A stretch of 32,028 nt of DNA from Victivallis vadensis (GTDB lineage Bacteria > Verrucomicrobiota > Lentisphaeria > Victivallales > GWF2-50-93): assembly GCA_945883805.1 (NCBI GenBank), contig CAMCYE010000032.1, forward strand, positions 1 through 32,028. Reading direction: 5' to 3'. A program made the position numbers and the translations under genes. Shown here piece by piece: positions 17,201 to 25,704 of the stretch (position 1 is the first letter of the stretch; each line of letters opens with the position of its first letter). The notes beneath the pieces were generated by a model that worked only from the letters and a program-made list of their open reading frames with translations, made no database searches and was not told the origin of the DNA.

Positions 17201-18420
17201 TGAAAAACTATCAGGAAATGAAATTGTTAACGGGGAAAAACCTAATGAAAGACACATGTTTAATCTGGATATTTGCCGGTGAGGCTTCGGGCGACATTTA
17301 CGGGGCGAGGCTTGCGGCCGAACTGAGGAAAATGCTTCCGCAGGAAAAACTCCGCATTGCCGGTATGGGCGGGCATTTGATGCGCGATGCCGGTGTTGAA
17401 ATAATGGTTGATTCCACGGAACTTGGAGTCGTGGGGCTGATAGAGGTGTTTGAAAACATCGGAACGTTTGTCCGAATATTCCAGAATCTTAAAAACCGAG
17501 CGATAAAGGAGCGTCCAGACGCTGTGATCCTCATAGATTATCCGGGCTTCAATCTGCGTTTTGCAAAACAGATGTATGATAATAAAATACCTGTGATCTG
17601 GTATATCAGCCCGCAGGTCTGGGCCTGGGGCAAGGCCAGAATTCCGAAACTTGCCAAATACTGCGCCAAAATGCTTGTGATTTTCCCGTTTGAAACTGAA
17701 ACCTACAGACATACTTCCCTTGACACTGAATTTGTCGGACACCCGCTTGTGACTATAGTCCATACTAGAAAGAGTCCTGAAATTTCCAGGGATCCGAACC
17801 TTATACTTCTTTTGCCCGGTAGCAGGTTCAATGAGATAAACCGCCTTTTTGTTCCGATGCTGGAGACGGCTGTCGCGCTTCACAAGAAGCATCCGGATTT
17901 GAGATTTGCGGTTGCCGCGCCGAGGCAGGCCATCTATGAAAGGGTAGGGGAAATCCACAGGAAATTCTGCGAAGTTCGCAAAGCTGAAGAACTTCCGGAA
18001 GTCGAGATTTTCTGCGGTGAGACATCTCGGTTCCTGCAGGAGGCCTCGACTGGGCTTGCCGCTTCGGGGACGATAACCGTGGAATCCGCAATTGCCGGGC
18101 TTCCCCTCGTGGTTGTCTACAGATTGAACACGATAACATACTGGATCGGGAGGATGCTTGTTAAAATCCCTTTCTTTACGATGGTCAATCTTATAGCCAG
18201 GAAAAGAATCTTCGAGGAATTTCTTCAGGGGGATGTCAATGCTGTGACGCTTTCAGCTGCCGTTGAAAGAATTCTGCCCGGGGGGGCCAGACGTGGCGAA
18301 GTTGAGAAAGACATGGAGTTTGTCGTGAGTTCACTGTCGCCGGGAAGCGAAGATGCCAGCAGGAAAGCTGCAGAGGCGGTCATGCAAAAGGTGAAATCAT
18401 TTTCATCGTCTCAGGGATAA
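17200..18420 (+). CDS. lpxB: Lipid-A-disaccharide synthase (LpxB)
   Basis: LpxB joins UDP-2,3-diacylglucosamine and lipid X into the lipid A disaccharide at the inner membrane, so its presence implies an outer membrane with lipid A. The N-terminal hallmark FAGEASGDIYGARL is present, as are SPQVWAWGKARI, FVGHPL, LLPGSRFNEI and ASGTITVESAIAGLPLVVVYR, all characteristic of this GT-B enzyme. From the ATG at 17200 it is 406 residues. The in-frame ATG at 17245 (upstream CGGGGA) would give 391, closer to the family norm, and puts GEASGD nearer the start. The ribosome site GAGG for 17200 lies 11 bases upstream and is part of an inverted repeat. The 3' end overlaps the convergent nnr gene by 41 bases. 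Confidence 0.95.
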   Translation: MKNYQEMKLLTGKNLMKDTCLIWIFAGEASGDIYGARLAAELRKMLPQEKLRIAGMGGHLMRDAGVEIMVDSTELGVVGLIEVFENIGTFVRIFQNLKNRAIKERPDAVILIDYPGFNLRFAKQMYDNKIPVIWYISPQVWAWGKARIPKLAKYCAKMLVIFPFETETYRHTSLDTEFVGHPLVTIVHTRKSPEISRDPNLILLLPGSRFNEINRLFVPMLETAVALHKKHPDLRFAVAAPRQAIYERVGEIHRKFCEVRKAEELPEVEIFCGETSRFLQEASTGLAASGTITVESAIAGLPLVVVYRLNTITYWIGRMLVKIPFFTMVNLIARKRIFEEFLQGDVNAVTLSAAVERILPGGARRGEVEKDMEFVVSSLSPGSEDASRKAAEAVMQKVKSFSSSQG

Positions 18421-19918
18421 GTCCGATCAGGTCGTCGGCGGTAAGGCCCCGTATCCCGAATTTTCCGTTTTCACCGGCAAGTCCGTGAATGAAAACTGCG
18501 CAGACCGATGCGTCAAACGGGGCCAGCCCCTGCGCCATGAAAGAACCGATCATTCCCGAAAGCACATCGCCTGTGCCTGCTGTGGCGAGGGCAGGGGAGC
18601 CGCTGCTGTTTACAGACAATGGCTTTCCTGCTGTCGCAATTACCGTCCTGTTTCCCTTTAAGACGATTACGGAATTGGTTTTTTCCGCGAGTCCCATAGC
18701 CTGTACAGACCGCTCAGCTTCCATGAGGTGATCAAGGGCAAACCCTTTGAGAAGTCTTGTCATTTCTCCTGGATGCGGGGTGAGCACGGAGGGTGATTTC
18801 CTTTTGAGGAGAATATCCGGGAAGCTGGAAATTATATTGAGCGCGTCGGCGTCAAATACCGTTGGTTTGTCAAAATCGCATAAGGCGGTCATCATTTTTG
18901 CTGTGGAGGGGGCATCTCCCATTCCGGGACCGATTACAACCGAATCTGATTTTTCGATGAGCTTCATGAGTTCCGGGGTCGAAGAAGCTGCAAAACAGCC
19001 CGTGCCTTCGTCGGGGATTTTTCTTGCGATCAACGACAGCATTCTCTGGGCTGACTGGATATTCTCCGGGATGGCGACGGTGATAATTCCGGCTCCGGAG
19101 CGGAGGGCGGCCTCAGCGGAAAGAAATGGCGCTCCGTTATATTTCCGGCTTCCTCCAGCTACGAGGACATGTCCGTTTGCGCCTTTGTGTGAGTCCATGT
19201 TCAGCCTGCCGAGGAATTTTCGCACATCCGAATCAAAAATCATTTCCATTCCTGATCCGATTTTATCAATAAGAATGGAGGGGATGCCGATGTCAACACA
19301 TCGGATTCTTCCACACAGGGAGGGGCCATTGCCGGTAATCATTCCTTTTTTAGGGAGGCCGATTGTTATTGTGAGATCGGCCCTGATGGCAATTCCGGCG
19401 ACGGATCCGTCGTCGCCGTTGAGTCCGGACGGGATATCCAGGGAGATGACGGGCAGGTTCCTGGAATTTACAATTTCTATCCAAGTTTCGTATGGCGGGC
19501 GCAATATTCCGCTTATTCCGGTTCCGAGGAGGCCGTCAATAATCATGTCGCCGGGTTGAAAATCCCCGGCCTTCAAATCTTTGCGGAATTCGCAGGAAAC
19601 AGTATCCGGCAGTTTTTCGGCATTGAGTTTTGCATCGCCGGCAAGTTCATCCATGAGGCATGTGGAAAGCACTTTTACCGGAATCGGGCTTTTCTGCGAG
19701 AGGAATCTTGCGACGACATAGGCGTCTCCGCCATTATTTCCTTTTCCTGCAAGGACAAGGAATCTTTTCACATGCGAGGGATTAAGGGAAGATATGAATT
19801 CCAGGATGTGCTTGCCTGCGCCGGTGCCCGCCCTTTCCATGAGGGTGTCCCCCGTAACACCGGATTTCATGGTGAGCTTGTCAAGCTCGCGCATCTGCAG
19901 GGGGGAAACTATTTTCAT
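18380..19918 (-). CDS. nnr: Bifunctional NAD(P)H-hydrate epimerase / ADP-dependent NAD(P)H-hydrate dehydratase
   Basis: This enzyme repairs hydrated NADH and NADPH. The N-terminal domain epimerises the R form, and the C-terminal domain dehydrates the S form with ADP. The YjeF N-domain shows GKGNNGGD (58-65), DGLLGTGISG and DIPSGLNG (161-168). The C-terminal kinase-like domain shows GGSRKYNGAPFLSAEAALRSG (255-275), IGPGMG (329-334), FDADALN (355-361), LTPHPGEM (379-386) and the nucleotide-site motif ATAGTGDVLSGM (445-456). Its 512 residues match the full-length bifunctional form, and all key motifs are intact. Its ATG follows the acpS stop codon with no gap (TAAATG), so the two are probably translationally coupled. 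Confidence 0.96.
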   Translation of the reverse strand: MKIVSPLQMRELDKLTMKSGVTGDTLMERAGTGAGKHILEFISSLNPSHVKRFLVLAGKGNNGGDAYVVARFLSQKSPIPVKVLSTCLMDELAGDAKLNAEKLPDTVSCEFRKDLKAGDFQPGDMIIDGLLGTGISGILRPPYETWIEIVNSRNLPVISLDIPSGLNGDDGSVAGIAIRADLTITIGLPKKGMITGNGPSLCGRIRCVDIGIPSILIDKIGSGMEMIFDSDVRKFLGRLNMDSHKGANGHVLVAGGSRKYNGAPFLSAEAALRSGAGIITVAIPENIQSAQRMLSLIARKIPDEGTGCFAASSTPELMKLIEKSDSVVIGPGMGDAPSTAKMMTALCDFDKPTVFDADALNIISSFPDILLKRKSPSVLTPHPGEMTRLLKGFALDHLMEAERSVQAMGLAEKTNSVIVLKGNRTVIATAGKPLSVNSSGSPALATAGTGDVLSGMIGSFMAQGLAPFDASVCAVFIHGLAGENGKFGIRGLTADDLIGLIPETMKMISPFA

Positions 19919-20296
19919 TTATTTTTCCAATATCACGGTTGAACACGCGTAATGCTTTTCATGGCTTATTGAAACATGGATTTTTCCGGCATTTTTTGAT
20001 TTTGCAGTTTTTGAAGCAAAACCGGAGAGACGCACTTTTGGTGCGCCCTTTGAATCATTCGTAGTACTGATGTCCCTCCATTTGCAGTCGGTCCCTATGC
20101 CGCATCCCAGCGCTTTTGACAGGGCTTCCTTTACGGCCCATCTTCCGGCAAGGTATTCGGCCAGATTCTTTTTGTTTCTGGATTCCTGCAGTTCTTTTTT
20201 CGTGTAGACCCTTGCAAGAAAATCGTCGGAATTTTTCCTGAGGAGTTTTCTTATCCTTGAAATTTCAACAATATCTGTGCCCATTCCTAAAATCAT
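19919..20296 (-). CDS. acpS: Holo-[acyl-carrier-protein] synthase
   Basis: AcpS transfers the phosphopantetheine arm from CoA to a serine of acyl carrier protein. The 125-residue length is typical. The N-terminal motif GMGTDIVEISRI with the metal-binding Asp8 and the central GRWAVKEALSKALG with Glu57 are both present, as is the C-terminal HVSISHEKHYA segment. It is the first gene of an acpS-nnr pair, an arrangement seen in other bacteria. It is transcribed away from the ketoacyl synthase gene, with about 115 bases between them. The ACP at 21727 is an obvious possible substrate. Confidence 0.96.
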   Translation of the reverse strand: MILGMGTDIVEISRIRKLLRKNSDDFLARVYTKKELQESRNKKNLAEYLAGRWAVKEALSKALGCGIGTDCKWRDISTTNDSKGAPKVRLSGFASKTAKSKNAGKIHVSISHEKHYACSTVILEK

Positions 20297-20411
20297 ATTG
20301 TATAAATTTAATCCGGGTTATAAATTATTTTCGTTTAAATAAATTTTCTCACTGGCTGAGAATATAGAACACCGCCAACTTATAAGCAAATTCTTAAGCG
20401 AGGATATTTGG

Positions 20412-21656
20412 GTGCCTAAAATAGATGACAGGATAGTGATTACCGGTGTGGGCCTGACGGCTCCCAATGGCAACACCCTGGCTGAATTCCGTGCGAATCT
20501 TCTGAAGAAGGTGTCCCATATAGAAAACATTACGGTCAGGTATGTAGGTGAAGTGCATGCAGGCGTCTGTAAATATGACACCTCTAAATATCAGAATAAG
20601 AGGGATGTGAGGACGGGAACTAGGGCCGGATCCATCTCCATTTATTGCGCTAATGAGGCTTTTGCCGATTCTGGGCTGAGGATTACGGATGAAAACAGGA
20701 GCAGGACCGGCGTGTATATCGGGATTACTGAGCACGGGAACGTGGAAACGGAGAGCGAGATCCATAATATCAGCCAGTTCAACTATGATGTGAAATACTG
20801 GAATCACTATCACAATCCCAGGACCGTTGCCAACAATCCTGCCGGGGAGGTGACTGTGAACATGGGGATAACCGGGCCTCACTACTGTCTTGGGGCTGCC
20901 TGTGCGGCTGGGAACGCGGGGATTATCCAGGGAGTCCAGCAGCTTCTCCTGGGGGAGGTCGACATTGCCATTGCCGGGGGCGTTTCGGAAAGTATCCATA
21001 CATTTGGTATTTTTGCAGGTTTTAAAAGTCAGGGGGCTCTTGCCTATCATTCCGATCCGTGCAAGGCCAGCAGGCCTTTTGACAAGGCCAGGAACGGCAT
21101 CGTTGTTTCGGAGGGGGGATGCGTATATGTGCTTGAAAGGCTTGCAGACGCAAGGAGGAGAGGGGTTAGGATCTATGCTGAAATTGCCGGATATTCCATG
21201 AATTCAGATGGAACGCATTTTGTTCTTCCGAATCCTGACAGGCAGGCTGAATGCATGCAGAGGGCGATAAGGAGGGCCGGTTTGACACCTGAAGACATTG
21301 ATCTTGTAAACACGCACGCGACCGGGACAAAGACCGGAGACATACAGGAGTGCGAAGCTTTGAGGAAAGTTTTTGGAAATGCGGGAAAATTCCCATATAT
21401 AAACAATACGAAAGGTTTCATCGGACACGCAATGGGGGCGGCTGGAACGCTTGAACTGGCGGGGAATATACCATCATTTGAGGATAACATCCTTCATCCC
21501 TGCGCCAATATCGATTCGCTGGATCCGGAGTGTGCGATTCCAAATATTCTATTTGAACAACTGCGCCTTGAAAAACCGGTTGATTACATACTTAATAATT
21601 CTTTTGGAATGCTCGGGATAAATTCAGTTCTTATTGTAAAAAGGTTTGCAGATTAA
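20412..21656 (+). CDS. Beta-ketoacyl-ACP synthase (KAS II/FabF-like)
   Basis: A 414-residue thiolase-fold condensing enzyme that would extend an acyl chain with malonyl-ACP. The catalytic Cys164 lies in GAACAAGN, His302 in NTHATGTKTGD, and Lys334 with His339 in NNTKGFIGHAMGAAG, so the full Cys-His-His set is intact. The start is GTG at 20412, with GAGG about eight bases upstream. The segment around the active site and residues 105-150 (GITEHGNVETESE, YWNHYHNP) diverge from the classic FabF as I recall it. Together with the stand-alone ACP 70 bases downstream, this suggests a specialised fatty acid or polyketide-like pathway rather than the housekeeping FabF. Which product is made cannot be read from the sequence. 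Confidence 0.92.
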   Translation: MPKIDDRIVITGVGLTAPNGNTLAEFRANLLKKVSHIENITVRYVGEVHAGVCKYDTSKYQNKRDVRTGTRAGSISIYCANEAFADSGLRITDENRSRTGVYIGITEHGNVETESEIHNISQFNYDVKYWNHYHNPRTVANNPAGEVTVNMGITGPHYCLGAACAAGNAGIIQGVQQLLLGEVDIAIAGGVSESIHTFGIFAGFKSQGALAYHSDPCKASRPFDKARNGIVVSEGGCVYVLERLADARRRGVRIYAEIAGYSMNSDGTHFVLPNPDRQAECMQRAIRRAGLTPEDIDLVNTHATGTKTGDIQECEALRKVFGNAGKFPYINNTKGFIGHAMGAAGTLELAGNIPSFEDNILHPCANIDSLDPECAIPNILFEQLRLEKPVDYILNNSFGMLGINSVLIVKRFAD

Positions 21657-21726
21657 ATAAACGGTGGTATTTTATCCGCTCCTTAAAACTCGTGTCTAAC
21701 TTTTTTGGAATTCAGGAGTAGTTTTC

Positions 21727-21978
21727 ATGACCAGAAATCAGATTTCACAGTCGATAATTTGCATTATAAATGATATTCTCCCTGAGGGTGACTGTTCAAC
21801 GGTTGATCCTGAAAGGAAACTCAGGGATCAACTTGAACTTGATTCGATGGATTTCCTTGACATCGTGATGGAACTCAGGAAACAATACGGGATCGAAGTT
21901 CCGGAGTCGGAATATCCGCAGCTTGCCACGCTTAACAGTTGCGTCAACTATCTTGAACCGAAAATGAAAGATATTTAA
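21727..21978 (+). CDS. Acyl carrier protein
   Basis: An 83-residue acidic helical protein with the phosphopantetheine attachment site LELDSMDFLD, where Ser40 is the modified residue, followed by IVMELRKQYGIEVPE (helix 2 and on), as in the ACP family. AGGAG lies upstream of the ATG. It follows the ketoacyl synthase by 70 bases and probably forms a unit with it. The attachment motif DSMD and the short tail differ from typical housekeeping AcpP, consistent with a dedicated carrier. Confidence 0.93.
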   Translation: MTRNQISQSIICIINDILPEGDCSTVDPERKLRDQLELDSMDFLDIVMELRKQYGIEVPESEYPQLATLNSCVNYLEPKMKDI

Positions 21979-21990
21979 TATCTAAATGTA

Positions 21991-22022
21991 CTTGCATATT
22001 TTATTTGCAAGAGATAATTTTT
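21991..22022 (+). terminator. Weak candidate terminator after the ACP gene
   Basis: CTTGCA (21991-21996) pairs with TGCAAG (22006-22011) around a nine-base AT loop, followed by AGATAATTTTT. The stem is short and the T-run modest, so it may not fully separate the ACP gene from the pilus operon. Confidence 0.25.
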
Positions 22023-22067
22023 AACTCACTTTGTCTTTGACCAATGTGAAAGGAGGATGAGAAAGCA

Positions 22068-22742
22068 GTGAGTAAAATTCATCAGATTGTCCTTTTTATG
22101 TGTTTCGCGGGTTTTTCTTTCACGATTGCCCGACCTGCATATTCACAGAGCGCAGGGGCGCAGTCGCTTATCGGTGATGTTAAGGTCGACACCCTCCTTG
22201 TCGACACTCCGATCTGGAAGGTTTCAAACGTGCCGGACAAGCCATGGAAGCAGAGGAAATGGATTCAGCTTGAAGTTGATTTTACGACGGCGACTTCTAG
22301 AAAAGACAATCAAAGCCTTGAAAATGTCACCGTGGAATATGAACTGCTCCTTCCGACTGAAGACCCTAAAAATCCGTTTGCGCTTCTTTCCGGGAAAGCC
22401 TTGTACTGGGCGTTTGCCCTTGACGGCGGAGTGCATCACATTGTCGCCTTTGTGCCTCCGAGGATAATTGAAAAGTTCACGGTTGGGAAGAAGCTCAACA
22501 ATGCGGAAGCGAGGAAATTCGACGTGAAAATCGAATTCAAGATGAATGGCGCCCTTATTTGTACAGGATTTTCCCAGTCCAAAGGTACAACTCTCCAGGC
22601 GACGGCCAAAAAGTTTTCGGACGCTAACACGAGCCTGTCTCTTCAGAGGCATAAGGATGGAATTCTCGGACAGGACAAGACTCCCTGGGCCAATCTGAAC
22701 TATGATCATTACGAGCAAGTGAATCCGGATTTATCAAAGTGA
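22068..22742 (+). CDS. Exported pilus-cluster protein, Amuc_1102-like
   Basis: A 224-residue protein with a signal peptide (hydrophobic IVLFMCFAGFSFTIA, cleavage likely near AYS at residue 26). The start is GTG at 22068 with AAAGGAGG about 11 bases upstream. The body is mostly predicted beta strand (for example NVTVEYELLLP, HIVAFVPP, FDVKIEFKMNG), consistent with an immunoglobulin-like sandwich. It is identified mainly by position: the first gene of an operon that continues with PilM-, PilO- and secretin-like genes, as Amuc_1102 does in Akkermansia. I have no alignment to confirm this. It is probably periplasmic or outer-surface. Confidence 0.7.
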   Translation: MSKIHQIVLFMCFAGFSFTIARPAYSQSAGAQSLIGDVKVDTLLVDTPIWKVSNVPDKPWKQRKWIQLEVDFTTATSRKDNQSLENVTVEYELLLPTEDPKNPFALLSGKALYWAFALDGGVHHIVAFVPPRIIEKFTVGKKLNNAEARKFDVKIEFKMNGALICTGFSQSKGTTLQATAKKFSDANTSLSLQRHKDGILGQDKTPWANLNYDHYEQVNPDLSK

Positions 22743-22773
22743 AGCAGTAATCACTGAATATATGTAAGGCAAT

Positions 22774-24537
22774 ATGGCAAAAACTGATACAGTTCTGGCG
22801 ATTGACATAGGCGCAGACAGTATAAAACTGGCGGAATTCAGCTGTCCGCCTGGTGGCAAGTTTGTGCTGGAGAAATTCGCTTTTTCCGAATACGGCGGTG
22901 ATTTAAAGGAAGAAGAGCTTCTTTCCGCGCTGACAGAGAAACTCTCGGCGGCCTTTGCTGAAAATGATTTCAAGGCGGACAAGGTTCTTATATCCATATC
23001 AGGACAGTCCACGTTCATCCGTTTTGTAAAACTTCCCCCTATGGGCGAGAAAGAGGAGAGGGTTCGCCAGGTTGTCGAATATGAGGCGAAGCAGAATGTT
23101 CCGTTCCCCATTGAAGAGGTGGTGTGGGACTATCAGCTTATCAGCACCGGTGTCGAGAGTGAAATTGAAGTGATGTTCATAGTCGTCAAAGACACGGTTG
23201 TGGAAGAGTTGACTAATGCAATTGAAAAGTTCGGCAAGGAAATCGCCGTGGTTGATGTTGCGCCTGTCGCATGTTACAATTCCGCCAGAGCCAACGAAGT
23301 CGGTGGCAATGAATGTGTCATGATACTTAACATAGGGTCAAAATGTTCCAGTCTTGTTTTTATCGATAGTGGACGGTTTTTTGTAAGGACCATTCCGATT
23401 GCGGGATATTCCATTACCCAGCAGATCAGCAAAGAGTTCGGCATTCCCTATAAGGATGCGGAGGAACTTAAGCGGAAACATGGATTCGTGGCTCTGGGTG
23501 GTGCGTATGAGGAGCCAGATTCCGAGGTCGCGGCGACTATTTCAAAGATTGTCAGGAATGTGATGACACGTCTTCATGGAGAAATAAACAGATCCATAAA
23601 CGTCTACAGATCCCAGGAAAAGGGAAACAAGCCTGCGAAACTGTATCTTTCTGGCGGAAGTTCCGTGATGGCGTTCACTCCCAGGTTCTTTTCGGAAAAA
23701 CTTAAGATACCGGTGGAGTATTTCAATCCGTTTCAAGTCGTTTCGCTTCCCGACCATATAAACAGGGAGCAGCTTGCCGAGGTTGCGCACATGTTTTCTG
23801 AGGTTATTGGTCTTGGCCTCAGGCATATAACCTCGTGCCCCATTGAAATTTCCCTCATACCTGAAAAAATAAAAAAGGCGCAGGCGTTAAAGCACAAGAC
23901 CCCGTACTTCTACGCGAGTGCCGCTTCTTTTATTCTCTGTCTGGCGTTGATTTTTCTTTCTTTGTCCAAGCAGGAAACTATTGACAGCAACAAGGTTATT
24001 CTGGCAAAGAAAATAGTTGAATCCACTGAAGCGTTGAAGAATGAGGTTAAAAGCGCGGAGCAGACGAAGGATGCCTTGGCCAACGAGCTTAAAGACGCGC
24101 AGAACATACTATTCGGGAGATGTAACTGGATTGAGCTTTTAAATGAACTTCAATTGAAAGTTCCGGATAAGATGTGGCTGGTGAGCATTGTTCCTGGAAA
24201 AGATCCAAATGCCGGCGGCGCCACCACCTCTACTGGAGAAGGTGGCGAGGAAAGGGGAGCTGCAATGCCGCTTTTTACTAGGAAAGGCACTCCGAAGCGA
24301 GGAGGTTCCTCAGATGTGGCAGATGCGGGCAGATTGGAATGGCTTGAAGTTGAAGGATATTTTTTCGGTGCCCCGGAAATTGACAATTTTAAGCAGGAAC
24401 TTGCGAAAACATCTGTTTTTACGGATAAACCATCTGAAATTGCAACTACGAGTTGGATGCCGGCACGGGAAGACGACAAGAATGGGTTTAACGGCTTTAA
24501 AATAGTGATAAAATTGAAAACACCGTTTAACAGATGA
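22774..24537 (+). CDS. PilM-like actin-fold protein fused to a PilN-like domain
   Basis: The N-terminal part (about 1-365) is a PilM-type actin/FtsA-fold protein: LAIDIGADSIKLAEF opens the nucleotide-binding fold, and LYLSGGSSVM is the second phosphate-type loop. PilM normally binds the cytoplasmic tail of PilN. Here one chain continues through a hydrophobic segment (about 377-396, FYASAASFILCLALIFLSL), a coiled coil (about 400-450), and a PilN-like C-terminal domain with WIELLNELQLKVPDKMWLVSI and LEWLEVEGYFFGAPEIDNF. This looks like a natural PilM-PilN fusion; standard PilM is near 350 residues, this one is 587. A low-complexity GGATTSTGEGGE loop lies at about 475. The start has AAGG five bases upstream. 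It follows the previous gene by 31 bases. Confidence 0.88.
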   Translation: MAKTDTVLAIDIGADSIKLAEFSCPPGGKFVLEKFAFSEYGGDLKEEELLSALTEKLSAAFAENDFKADKVLISISGQSTFIRFVKLPPMGEKEERVRQVVEYEAKQNVPFPIEEVVWDYQLISTGVESEIEVMFIVVKDTVVEELTNAIEKFGKEIAVVDVAPVACYNSARANEVGGNECVMILNIGSKCSSLVFIDSGRFFVRTIPIAGYSITQQISKEFGIPYKDAEELKRKHGFVALGGAYEEPDSEVAATISKIVRNVMTRLHGEINRSINVYRSQEKGNKPAKLYLSGGSSVMAFTPRFFSEKLKIPVEYFNPFQVVSLPDHINREQLAEVAHMFSEVIGLGLRHITSCPIEISLIPEKIKKAQALKHKTPYFYASAASFILCLALIFLSLSKQETIDSNKVILAKKIVESTEALKNEVKSAEQTKDALANELKDAQNILFGRCNWIELLNELQLKVPDKMWLVSIVPGKDPNAGGATTSTGEGGEERGAAMPLFTRKGTPKRGGSSDVADAGRLEWLEVEGYFFGAPEIDNFKQELAKTSVFTDKPSEIATTSWMPAREDDKNGFNGFKIVIKLKTPFNR

Positions 24538-24544
24538 GAAAGAT

Positions 24545-25702
24545 ATGGATCTTATAAAGAAAAACATTACACTTTTTGTGGTGCTGGGAGTAGCCCTGCT
24601 TGTTTCGATTGTCTTGGGTTTTTTTGTTGTTCAGGTTTCAATTAAAATGAAAACGCACCAAGCGGATCTGTTGGCACAGAAGGACAAGATAAAGAAGCTT
24701 ATAGAGGAGAGGCCCGCACCGCTGAAAGGCAATTTGGAGGCAATAAACTCAGATATTGCGCTGTTTCACCTGAAGGTCAAGGAAATCCATGAGATTTTCG
24801 GAAAACCTTACCGCTCTGCGATACAGGCTTTTGCCGCAGTTCTTCAGGTGAGCGAGTTTAGCCTTTACCCGAAATGGCGGTCGGCCTATGAAAAAGAAAA
24901 AGAGACCGAAACGGCTGAACAGATTTTTGCGAAATTTATCGCCGAATATGATGAGCAGAAAGATGGGCAGAAAATTGAGAACGCAACCAATGCGTTTAAG
25001 TCAGTCATTGAAGCGAGGACGGTTGAGGACTTGAACAGGACAACTGTCAATCAGCTCATAATGGCAGGGCTCGGCCTTCCACGGATCATGAGCGCGGAAA
25101 CTTGCAAAACCTATATGTCCCAGATGGATTTCCGGCTCAATAATCTGCTGAAATCAAAAGACATCGGACTTGGCCGTCCCATAGTTGTTCCTGAGAAAAC
25201 TGCAATTTTCAACATATACGGTGACAATATGCCCCTTCCGGAGCACATTGGGCTCATCTTGAAACATTACAGCCTGCTTGAAGATCTTGCATTCAGGCTG
25301 AAGGCGACTGGGATAAAGGGCATTAACTCCCTTGCGAAAACAACTCTTGAGGGCACCGAAAGCAAGGGGTTCCTCACCCTTTCCTACAAGATGCAGCTTG
25401 TAGGTTCGATGGATTCTATCAGGGGCTTGATAAACAATTTCCAGGAAGCTTATAAGGATAACAGGATTTATATTGTCAGGGATATTGCACTGAAGAAGGA
25501 GGTTGATGAGACGAAATCCGTTTCTGGACTCAAGGATATCGCCCCGGTTGTCGAGAAGAAGCCTGCCCAGGGCGAAAAAGGCAAGAAGGAAAAAGGGGAA
25601 GAGTCCTACGGTGTCGCCGTGATTGGAAGTTCGACAGATGTGGTTGCAGACATTCGAATTGATTATGTCATATATGTGGCGGATGAAATAAGGAGGAAGT
25701 AG
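24545..25702 (+). CDS. PilO-like inner-membrane protein, Amuc_1100-like
   Basis: A 385-residue bitopic protein with a short cytoplasmic N-terminus (MDLIKKN), one membrane segment (about 9-31) and a large periplasmic part. A coiled-coil stretch follows the membrane segment (about 35-80). The body fits the PilO/GspM layout of helices followed by ferredoxin-like folds, with a lysine/glutamate-rich linker (about 335-350) before a final strand with DIRIDYVIYVADEIRRK. Amuc_1100 of Akkermansia occupies the same place next to its PilM-like gene and is similar in architecture but shorter (317 residues from memory). In type IV pili PilO pairs with PilN and links the inner-membrane ring to the secretin. 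It lies seven bases after the PilM-N gene. Confidence 0.82.
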   Translation: MDLIKKNITLFVVLGVALLVSIVLGFFVVQVSIKMKTHQADLLAQKDKIKKLIEERPAPLKGNLEAINSDIALFHLKVKEIHEIFGKPYRSAIQAFAAVLQVSEFSLYPKWRSAYEKEKETETAEQIFAKFIAEYDEQKDGQKIENATNAFKSVIEARTVEDLNRTTVNQLIMAGLGLPRIMSAETCKTYMSQMDFRLNNLLKSKDIGLGRPIVVPEKTAIFNIYGDNMPLPEHIGLILKHYSLLEDLAFRLKATGIKGINSLAKTTLEGTESKGFLTLSYKMQLVGSMDSIRGLINNFQEAYKDNRIYIVRDIALKKEVDETKSVSGLKDIAPVVEKKPAQGEKGKKEKGEESYGVAVIGSSTDVVADIRIDYVIYVADEIRRK

Positions 25703-25704
25703 TT

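Noticed and set aside
17260..17958. A 232-codon open frame on the minus strand
   Set aside because: It is antisense to lpxB, which has all its family motifs.
18747..19559. A 270-codon open frame on the plus strand
   Set aside because: It is antisense to nnr, whose motifs are complete; the antisense translation has no recognisable domain.
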